This document shows positions 1 through 6,069 of a DNA stretch of 10,553 bases, piece after piece; the stretch's first letter is position 1, and every line of letters starts with the position of its first letter. The notes beneath the pieces are model-generated. The model worked only from the letters and a program-made list of their open reading frames with translations. It made no database searches and was not told the DNA's origin. Origin of the DNA: Flavobacteriaceae bacterium (GTDB lineage: Bacteria > Bacteroidota > Bacteroidia > Flavobacteriales > Flavobacteriaceae); the NCBI GenBank assembly GCA_027068695.1, contig JAMOMG010000003.1, positions 1 through 10,553 on the forward strand. The letters are read 5' to 3'. The translations under genes were made by a program, and so were the position numbers.

Positions 1-2
1 TA

Positions 3-1748
3 CCAAAAGAAAAATCGATGTTGCTCTTCCTTTTCTGTTTTTGAAATAGGTGTTTTTGTAGGTTTAAGTGTATACGGGTGATATCCACTGTAATAAATTA
101 CAGTAGCAACAGTCATTGGTGTGGGTGTAAAACCTTGTACTTGTTCTAACTGAAAACCCAAATCTTTGGTTTCTGCAGCTAGATTTGCCATATCTTCTAA
201 TTCACAAGCTGGATGACTTGAAATAAAATAAGGTATTAATTGTAAGTTTAATTTTTTTCGAATATTTATTTTATCAAAACGCTCTTTAAATTTATGAAAA
301 TATTTAAAAGATGGTTTCCTCATGAGCTTCAAAACATTATCTGAAGTATGCTCAGGAGCAACTTTTAACCTACCGGAAACATGGTTTGTAATTACTTCTT
401 CTGTATATTCATCTAATTCTGTTGGATTTGCCTTTTTATTAAATTCTGGCACCAATAAATCATATCTAATACCACTTCCTATAAATGATTTTTTAATCTT
501 TGGATGTTTATCAACTGCCTTATAAAGTTCAGTTAAGGGTTTATGTGAAGTATCTAAATTATAACAAATCATAGGTGAAATGCAAGAAGGCGCAACACAT
601 TTATCACATATTTCCTGTATTTTACCCTTCATTTTATACATATTTGCAGAAGGACCTCCAATATCAGATAAATACCCTTTAAAATCGGGCATATTGGTAA
701 CTTTATCAACTTCTTTTAAAATAGATTTTTGACTTCTACTAGCAATAAATTTTCCCTGATGTGCGGAAATGGTACAAAAACTACAACCGCCAAAGCAACC
801 TCGATGAATATTAATTGAAAATTTAATCATTTCAAAGGCTGGAATTGGCCCTCGTTTGTTATATTTTGGATGTGGCAAACGTGTAAAAGGCAAATCAAAT
901 GAAGCATCAATTTCTTTTTCTGTCATTGTTGCATAAGGAGGGTTTATTACCAAAGTAGCATCACCAACATTTTGTAAAATTCTACTCCCCGTTATTTTAT
1001 TTGATTCTTGTTCTATGATTTTAAAATTTGCTGCAAATAATTTTTTATTCTTCAAACAAACTTCATGAGAATTTATAGTTACATCTTGCCAATTTTTATT
1101 TTTAGGTATTTGCTCTTCTTTTTTTTGAAGAAAGGCAGTTTGATTGATTGTTTTTAATGATGAAAAAGGCACTCCTTTTTGTAATAAATTAACTATTTCT
1201 CTCAGAGGTTGCTCTCCCATTCCATACACCAACAAATCTGCTTTTGAATCGGTTAAAATATTTGGTTTTAAAGAGTCACTCCAATAATCATAATGTGTAA
1301 CTCTGCGAAGCGAAGCTTCAATTCCTCCAATTAAAATAGGAACATCTGGGAATTTTTCCTTCAAAATATTAGCGTAAACCACACTGGCATAATCGGGTCT
1401 AAAACCCTTATCTCCATTTGGTGTATAAGCATCTTTATCTCTACGCCTTTTGCTTGCAGTATAATTACTTACCATAGAGTCCATTTCACCTGCAGTTACT
1501 CCAAAAAACAATCTTGGCGTTCCTAATTTTGTAAAATCTTGTAGGTTATCATGTACACTTGGTTGTGGTACAATTGCAACTTTTAACCCATAACTTTCTA
1601 AAATTCTACCAATTACTGCCGGACCAAATGCTGGGTGATCTACGTAGGCATCACCACTAAAAAGAATGACATCTAATTCCTCCCAACCTCTAAGTTTCAC
1701 CTCTTTATTTGTGGTAGGTAACCAATCTGAAAGTTCATTCATTCTCAT
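3..1748 (-). CDS. ygiQ: YgiQ family radical SAM protein (3' end outside window)
   Basis: The gene reads open for 582 codons from an ATG at 1748 to the left window edge, so the C-terminus (probably several tens of residues) is missing. The N-terminal part (about residues 1-290) resembles the YgiQ N-terminal domain, with the motifs LSDWLPTT, SGDAYVDHPAFG and GGIEASLRR. The radical SAM cluster motif is C318-x3-C322-x2-C325 inside RGCFGGCSFC; these cysteines would bind a 4Fe-4S cluster and S-adenosylmethionine. Further family signatures are YLSDIGGPSANMY, SGIRYDLL and VAPEHTS. The family is widespread and cytoplasmic, and no reaction is established for it. An ATG two codons downstream (1742) is a possible alternative start. 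The start at 1748 lies only six bases after a TAnnTTTG box, which suggests a very short or absent leader. No frame break was found along the translated length. Confidence 0.95.
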   Translation of the reverse strand, partial: MRMNELSDWLPTTNKEVKLRGWEELDVILFSGDAYVDHPAFGPAVIGRILESYGLKVAIVPQPSVHDNLQDFTKLGTPRLFFGVTAGEMDSMVSNYTASKRRRDKDAYTPNGDKGFRPDYASVVYANILKEKFPDVPILIGGIEASLRRVTHYDYWSDSLKPNILTDSKADLLVYGMGEQPLREIVNLLQKGVPFSSLKTINQTAFLQKKEEQIPKNKNWQDVTINSHEVCLKNKKLFAANFKIIEQESNKITGSRILQNVGDATLVINPPYATMTEKEIDASFDLPFTRLPHPKYNKRGPIPAFEMIKFSINIHRGCFGGCSFCTISAHQGKFIASRSQKSILKEVDKVTNMPDFKGYLSDIGGPSANMYKMKGKIQEICDKCVAPSCISPMICYNLDTSHKPLTELYKAVDKHPKIKKSFIGSGIRYDLLVPEFNKKANPTELDEYTEEVITNHVSGRLKVAPEHTSDNVLKLMRKPSFKYFHKFKERFDKINIRKKLNLQLIPYFISSHPACELEDMANLAAETKDLGFQLEQVQGFTPTPMTVATVIYYSGYHPYTLKPTKTPISKTEKEEQHRFFFW

Positions 1749-1754
1749 ATTTTG

Positions 1755-1762
1755 CAAAAATA
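1755..1762 (-). promoter_or_regulatory. Possible Bacteroidota -7 promoter box for the radical SAM gene
   Basis: Read on the minus strand the sequence is TATTTTTG, an exact match to TAnnTTTG, the -7 element of the primary sigma factor in Bacteroidota. It ends six bases before the ATG at 1748. I could not find a TTG -33 element at the usual spacing, so the call rests on the -7 box and its position alone. Such a match can occur by chance in AT-rich DNA. Confidence 0.4.
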
Positions 1763-1818
1763 CACTAAATAATGGAATTAAATAACCCTATTAATTTCAA
1801 TACTTTAAATTAAACAAG

Positions 1819-1836
1819 TGTTAATTAATGTTAACA
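1819..1836. repeat. Short inverted repeat in a divergent intergenic region
   Basis: TGTTAA and TTAACA form a perfect 6-base inverted repeat around the 6-base spacer TTAATG. It sits between the divergent radical SAM gene and the CpxP-like gene, 61 bases upstream of the latter's ATG. The size suits an operator, but the AT-rich background makes a chance occurrence quite likely. The rest of the 148-base intergenic region (1749-1896) shows no exact TAnnTTTG on the plus strand; TTAATTTG at 1855-1862 is one mismatch away. Confidence 0.2.
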
Positions 1837-1896
1837 ATTTAAACCTTTACAACTTTAATTTGTCAAAGAAGTATTAATAAAAAATATATAATCATT

Positions 1897-2352
1897 ATGA
1901 AAAACAGAATAGCAATATTAGTAGTTGTATTTTTGGCTACAACAATGGTAAATGCTCAAATTGGTTCTAAAAAGTTTAAAGATCAATTAAATTTTACACC
2001 AGATCAAATTGCCACTTTACAAACTAAAAGAATGGCGTTAAATTTAGATTTAGACAAAAATCAACAAGAAGCCATTTTCAACCTAAAAAAAGAACAAGCA
2101 ATGACAAGACAAGCAATGCGAAAAGCCATGCTTGAACAAAAACTAAATGGGACTTCTCCTACTTCAGAAGAAATTTTTCAACTAAAGAGCAATCGTTTAG
2201 ATAGAATGCAGCAACATAAAATAGCTATGAAAAAAATTCTAACAGAAGAACAATTTACTAAATGGGAAAATCTTAGAAAGAAAAAGCCCCTAGCTAATAG
2301 AGGGTGTAATTCTCATCAAACAGGTCAACAAAAATTTAAAAGACAATCTTAA
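1897..2352 (+). CDS. Secreted CpxP/Spy-like (LTxxQ) protein
   Basis: This 151-residue protein starts with a clear Sec signal peptide: a basic start, a hydrophobic stretch at about residues 5-18, and likely cleavage after VNA (residue 20). The mature part is almost entirely charged, helix-forming sequence rich in Lys, Gln, Glu and Met. Two LTxxQ-like motifs are visible, FTPDQ at residues 33-37 and LTEEQ at 115-119, the latter followed by FTKWENLR. This pattern is typical of the CpxP/Spy/zinc-resistance-associated superfamily of periplasmic helical proteins, which act as chaperones or stress sensors. The mapping to that superfamily is by motif, not by full alignment. The last 24 residues are basic and polar with a single Cys137, and probably disordered. 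No sensor kinase, ECF sigma factor or metal efflux gene lies beside it, so the usual context clue is missing. The gene is monocistronic, ending in its own terminator. Confidence 0.8.
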   Translation: MKNRIAILVVVFLATTMVNAQIGSKKFKDQLNFTPDQIATLQTKRMALNLDLDKNQQEAIFNLKKEQAMTRQAMRKAMLEQKLNGTSPTSEEIFQLKSNRLDRMQQHKIAMKKILTEEQFTKWENLRKKKPLANRGCNSHQTGQQKFKRQS

Positions 2353-2377
2353 AATGTATAGTGTAAATTAACTATTT

Positions 2378-2405
2378 GGGTTCACTTAAAACTGAACCCT
2401 TTTTT
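2378..2405 (+). terminator. Intrinsic terminator of the CpxP-like gene
   Basis: The stem GGGTTCA (2378-2384) pairs perfectly with TGAACCC (2393-2399) around an 8-base loop and is followed by six T (2400-2405). It begins 26 bases after the stop codon of the CpxP-like gene. The other strand has no T-run after the hairpin, so it should work mainly in the plus direction. It lies in the 101-base convergent gap (2353-2453), which holds nothing else I can identify. Confidence 0.85.
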
Positions 2406-2453
2406 CAATAACAATTAAGTAGCCTATTGAATACTGTAAATCTTGTTTTAGTG

Positions 2454-4196
2454 CTATAAAAAATCATAATTCAAGGCTAATAATTGCCATTTTATATTTT
2501 TATCTTTTAACTTAAACAAATGAATTTTTTCTGTTTGATTTGGCTTGCCCCAATTGTAATAAACAGCTAATTTCAAATATGTTGGAACGTACTTTTTATT
2601 TCCAAAGTATGTGAAATTAACATACCAATTACCTTTGTTTAAATTTTCAATAAAAAATATTTCTGATGAATAGCCTTGTAATTTTTCATGTTTAATGCGT
2701 TTGTTGTTATCTAAAAGAGTATGCTTAAAACTATACACTTGTTTTTGAGGGTTTACAAATTCAATATCAAACTCCGCTTCAGAAGTATTCCATTCAAAAA
2801 CCATACGAACATCTTTAGTAACATTCGCTGAATCTCTCACTAAAAAGAGTTCTTTTATGTTAGCCTGTTTTTTGTGCTGAACAAACAGCGCTTCCATTTC
2901 ACTGTAAATAATTTGTCCTATTCCCTCATTTTCTAAATTATTTCCTCTATAAAAATAATTTGTATACATTTTCCATGCTTTTTGGTATTGATTAAGGTTA
3001 GTGTAAACGTTGGCAAGGTCTCGAAATGATTGTACATAATTAGGTCTCAGTTTAATTATTTTCTTATAAATTTTTAAGGCTTTCTGATATAATCCTCTTT
3101 TTTGATACGTATATGCCAAAATCTTGAGCACTTCTGGGTTTTCTTCAAACTGTACTTCTATTTTTGAAAGTATTTTTAAACTATTTTTATCATCCTTATA
3201 AATTTCGAGAAAATAATCAGCCATGTCAAAATAAAATTCAAATTGGTTCTTATATGAAGGTAAAAGTTTTTGATATTCAAAATAAGCTTGTTTGACGTTA
3301 GGAATGGTATCAAAACCCTTAAAATAATACGGCTGAGTTATTCCAAATTTCTCAAAACTAACAGCATCTTCTTTGTAGTACTTTTTATTAGAGTATAATT
3401 TTGTTTTTGAAGCTATGGGCTTATCATCAAACGTACCACTTTTAGTACGTACAACAATAACTCCACCCGCACCTGCTGAGCCATATCTAACGGTTCCTGC
3501 TAACGATCTAATTACATATACATCCTTTACATTTGCTAAATCTATTGGAGGCAGAGTGCGACCATTAATAGTTTCATAAATTACACCATCAATATCCCAA
3601 ATAGGTTGAGTATTTAAAGAAAAGGATATTTGTCTTTTTAGACTCGGTATTTTATATTTTATTGCTGTCCAAAGATCCATTGCGGCCAAATTTAAGCTGG
3701 CTCCACTAATATAATTAATTGGGTATCCTATTTTTTCAGTATTAATATTACCAAAGATTGTTGTTAATATTTTAGGTCTTCCCATTAAGCCCGTTTTATC
3801 TTTTCTCTTTCTTTTATCCTTAACGGTAACTTCCTTTAAATTATTAACAACAGCATTCATTTCAATATTTAAAACTTCAGTTATGTCTTCAATAATTATC
3901 TCTAAAGGTTTCATCCCTACAAAAGTGAACTTTAATGTCTCTCCCTCTTTTGCTTTAATAGCATAAAATCCTTTATTGTTAGTTTTTGTACCTCGATTGG
4001 TATTTTTAACAACTACATTTACATCCTTTAATAAAATACCTAAACTCGAAACTGTACCTGAAATTTCTTTAAGTGGAGTATTTTTTTTAGTTTGAGTTAA
4101 TTTATTTTGTGAATACAATGAGTATTGGCTATGAATACAAAAAACAATAAAAATATACGCAACAATGTTTATTCCTGTTTTTTGAATATTTTTCAT
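2454..4196 (-). CDS. Exported protein: carboxypeptidase-regulatory-like domain, TonB plug-like domain, TPRs, beta-rich C-terminus
   Basis: This 580-residue protein starts at an ATG with a signal-peptide-like segment (hydrophobic residues 9-20, end near residue 30). Residues 43-118 match the CarboxypepD_reg-like domain common at the N-terminus of Bacteroidota outer-membrane receptors (ISGTVSS, NNKGFYAI, FTFVGMK). A basic linker follows (126-137, KDKRKRKDK). Residues 160-252 look like a SusC-type TonB plug: QPIWDIDGV, LANVKDVYVIR, then VRYGSAGAGGVIVVRTKSG. No beta-barrel follows. Instead residues 340-420 form about two TPR units (KILAYTYQKRGLYQKALKIY, then LANVYTNLNQYQKAWKMY), and residues 463-575 are beta-rich with FEWNTSEAEFDIEFVNP and PTYLKLAVYYNWG, somewhat like DUF2135 domains. 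The gene ends in a normal TAG with a complete terminal domain, so it is not a truncated receptor. It is probably periplasmic or outer-membrane associated. Function unknown; domain calls are by eye. Confidence 0.8.
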   Translation of the reverse strand: MKNIQKTGINIVAYIFIVFCIHSQYSLYSQNKLTQTKKNTPLKEISGTVSSLGILLKDVNVVVKNTNRGTKTNNKGFYAIKAKEGETLKFTFVGMKPLEIIIEDITEVLNIEMNAVVNNLKEVTVKDKRKRKDKTGLMGRPKILTTIFGNINTEKIGYPINYISGASLNLAAMDLWTAIKYKIPSLKRQISFSLNTQPIWDIDGVIYETINGRTLPPIDLANVKDVYVIRSLAGTVRYGSAGAGGVIVVRTKSGTFDDKPIASKTKLYSNKKYYKEDAVSFEKFGITQPYYFKGFDTIPNVKQAYFEYQKLLPSYKNQFEFYFDMADYFLEIYKDDKNSLKILSKIEVQFEENPEVLKILAYTYQKRGLYQKALKIYKKIIKLRPNYVQSFRDLANVYTNLNQYQKAWKMYTNYFYRGNNLENEGIGQIIYSEMEALFVQHKKQANIKELFLVRDSANVTKDVRMVFEWNTSEAEFDIEFVNPQKQVYSFKHTLLDNNKRIKHEKLQGYSSEIFFIENLNKGNWYVNFTYFGNKKYVPTYLKLAVYYNWGKPNQTEKIHLFKLKDKNIKWQLLALNYDFL

Positions 4197-4260
4197 AACA
4201 ATACTAATTTAAAAAAAGAGTGATGGTTTTTCTTAAATATAATATTTTTTACATAAAGAA

Positions 4261-4286
4261 TTGTTAATTCCTTATTTTTTTAACAA
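4261..4286. repeat. TTGTTAA/TTAACAA inverted repeat overlapping a possible -7 box
   Basis: Perfect 7-base arms TTGTTAA (4261-4267) and TTAACAA (4280-4286) flank a 12-base spacer. The right arm overlaps the TAnnTTTG match at 4284-4291, and a smaller palindrome GAATT-GTT-AATTC overlaps the left arm at 4258-4270. It could be an operator or a weak hairpin. It has no GC pairs of note, so it is a poor intrinsic terminator for the glucosaminidase gene. Confidence 0.2.
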
Positions 4287-4291
4287 AAATA
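4284..4291 (-). promoter_or_regulatory. Possible -7 promoter box for the plug/TPR gene
   Basis: On the minus strand the sequence is TATTTTTG, an exact TAnnTTTG match, lying 87 bases upstream of the ATG at 4196 in a 124-base intergenic gap (4197-4320). No convincing TTG -33 element is seen at the expected distance. The gap and box suggest that the plug/TPR gene can be transcribed separately from the three genes upstream. The remainder of the gap is AT-rich with no other clear signal. Confidence 0.35.
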
Positions 4292-4320
4292 TAAGAAATC
4301 AATAAAATTGGAAAAATATT

Positions 4321-5100
4321 CTATTTCAAAATTAATGTTTGCCCTACAGTAATATTATTCGAATTAAGTCCGTTCAATTTTTTAAGCTCATCAACCGTTA
4401 AACCATACTTTTTTGAAATTGAATACAACGTGTCTCCTTTAGAAACAATATGATTTGATACATTTTTAATTTTTAATTTTTTAAAAGGCTTTCCTAAAAC
4501 TTCTGTGTCATATTTATGTAAATCATACTTTTCAATTAGTGCTATTAGTTTCGCAGGATACCTTCTATCTGTAGCATAACCAGCTTCACTTAGGCCTTTT
4601 GCCCATTTTACATAATCTCCTTTTCTTAATTTAAATAATTTAGCATACCTACTTCTTGTAGCCAAAAATTTAGAGTGGTCTTTAAATGAGTTATTAGGAT
4701 GTTTATACACTCTAAAACATTCTCCTTTTTCATCATCATCATGGTATACTTTTTTACCCTTCCATCCTTTGTGGCACTTTATGCCAAAATGATTGTTAGA
4801 TTTTTTAGTTAATAAACTATTTCCGCTTGATGACTCTAATATGCCTTGAGCCAATGTAATACTAGCCGGTATTTTGAAAATTCTCATCTCTTCCATAGCA
4901 ATATCCTTGTAGCGTTTAATATATTCTATGGTTGAGTTTGTGATAGCCGAATTTTTCTTTGTATTTACACTCGTTGATTTACTCACCTTTTGATGTACAA
5001 CTATTTCTTTTTGAGATTTTCTGGCTAATTTTTTTTTCGATTTACACCCCACAAAAAAGCTTATAGTTAGCAAACAAATTAAAATATATTTCAACTTCAT
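4321..5100 (-). CDS. Lipoprotein GH73-type glucosaminidase with C-terminal LysM
   Basis: This 259-residue protein is a predicted peptidoglycan hydrolase (endo-beta-N-acetylglucosaminidase). A signal peptide ends in the lipobox FVGC with lipidated Cys19. The residues after it are basic (KSKKKLARK), unlike the acidic surface-export signal of Bacteroidota lipoproteins, so it probably stays on the periplasmic side. A low-complexity linker (20-55) leads to the catalytic domain (about 56-198), with ITLAQGILESSSG carrying the expected catalytic Glu89 and family motifs NNHFGIKCH, DYVKWAKGLSEAGYATD and YPAKLIALIEKY. Cys109 and Cys128 could form a disulfide. A single LysM (217-258: HIVSKGDTLYSISKKYGLT and VGQTLILK) would bind glycan strands. 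The order resembles FlgJ-like autolysins of Bacteroidota. Only three bases separate the gene from the PLP enzyme gene upstream, so the two are almost certainly co-transcribed. Confidence 0.92.
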   Translation of the reverse strand: MKLKYILICLLTISFFVGCKSKKKLARKSQKEIVVHQKVSKSTSVNTKKNSAITNSTIEYIKRYKDIAMEEMRIFKIPASITLAQGILESSSGNSLLTKKSNNHFGIKCHKGWKGKKVYHDDDEKGECFRVYKHPNNSFKDHSKFLATRSRYAKLFKLRKGDYVKWAKGLSEAGYATDRRYPAKLIALIEKYDLHKYDTEVLGKPFKKLKIKNVSNHIVSKGDTLYSISKKYGLTVDELKKLNGLNSNNITVGQTLILK

Positions 5101-5103
5101 AAT

Positions 5104-6036
5104 TTAAACTATTTGAGGTAAGTTTTTCCTTTCTAACAAAATATTCATTCCATCTATCCCTTGTAATCCTCCAGTATGAACAGCTACTATTTTTGTTCCT
5201 TTTTTAAAAAAATCATTTTTAATTAAGTCTACAATACCAAACAACATTTTCCCTGTGTAAACGGGATCTAAAGGTATTGATGTTTCTCTTTTAAATTTAT
5301 TTATAAATGTAATTAATTCTTCTGAAATTTTGGCATAACCTCCAAAATGATATGTAGTGTTTAAACTCCAATTATTATTATTTAGTACATATTTTTTAAT
5401 TTCATCTTGAAGAAAGTCACCTTTTAAAGCAGGAAACCCAATTACTTTTTGATGATTTTTAAGCGAATTAATAATCCCTGAAATAGTACCTCCAGTACCA
5501 ACAGCTGAGCATATTATATCAAATTGCTCATCGCTACTAGTTAAAATCTCTTCACATCCTCTTACTGCTAAATGATTTGTTCCTCCTTCAGGCACCAGAT
5601 AAAAATCCCCAAATTTTTCTTTTAGTTTGGCAATAAACTCTGATGTGTTTTTATTCCTATAAGCACTTCTTGTAACAAACTCAAATTGCATATTGTGTTC
5701 TGAAGCAAATTTTAATGTTGGGTTGTTTTCGATTACTTCTTGTGAATTATTTGCTAATTCATCTCCTCTAATAATTCCAATGGTTTTAAAATTATGCTCA
5801 AAACCTGCTGCAGCCGTAGCTGCAATATGATTAGAATAGGCACCACCAAAAGTTAGCAAAGTGTGTTTATTTTGATTGAAAGCTTCTTGTAGGTTATATT
5901 TTAATTTTCGGTATTTATTCCCTGAAATAAATGGGTGTAATTCATCCTCTCGTTTTATAAAAAGAGTTATACCCTTATCCTTTATTTCAGAAAAGTGTAC
6001 TTCTTGTATTCTACTATTTTTGCTTGCTAAGAACAA
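5104..6036 (-). CDS. PLP-dependent D-cysteine desulfhydrase-like enzyme (ACC deaminase family)
   Basis: This 310-residue cytoplasmic enzyme belongs to the ACC deaminase/D-cysteine desulfhydrase branch of fold-type II PLP enzymes. The N-terminal signature IKREDELHPFISGNKYRKL contains Lys41, the expected Schiff-base lysine. GGAYSNH (64-70) would bind the substrate carboxylate, and SAVGTGGTISG is the PLP phosphate loop. At the two positions that separate the activities in this family, where true ACC deaminases have Glu and Leu, this protein has Thr261 (DPVYTGK) and Thr288 (VHTGG). That favours D-cysteine desulfhydrase or a related activity, giving pyruvate, ammonia and sulfide. Databases often label such proteins ACC deaminase. 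The start is TTG at 6036: an in-frame TAA lies two codons upstream (6040-6042), and no ATG occurs before the conserved core. It follows the ABC-F gene by 33 bases and precedes the glucosaminidase by three. Confidence 0.9.
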   Translation of the reverse strand: MFLASKNSRIQEVHFSEIKDKGITLFIKREDELHPFISGNKYRKLKYNLQEAFNQNKHTLLTFGGAYSNHIAATAAAGFEHNFKTIGIIRGDELANNSQEVIENNPTLKFASEHNMQFEFVTRSAYRNKNTSEFIAKLKEKFGDFYLVPEGGTNHLAVRGCEEILTSSDEQFDIICSAVGTGGTISGIINSLKNHQKVIGFPALKGDFLQDEIKKYVLNNNNWSLNTTYHFGGYAKISEELITFINKFKRETSIPLDPVYTGKMLFGIVDLIKNDFFKKGTKIVAVHTGGLQGIDGMNILLERKNLPQIV

Positions 6037-6069
6037 TTGTTAGTATTTATAAAATTATTACAATTAAAA

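Noticed and set aside
322..525. Open frame on the plus strand
   Set aside because: It lies wholly opposite the conserved radical SAM gene and has no recognisable protein features.
2454..4196. Truncated TonB-dependent receptor (pseudogene)
   Set aside because: The frame continues through TPR and a complete C-terminal domain to a normal stop, so this is a different architecture, not a broken receptor.
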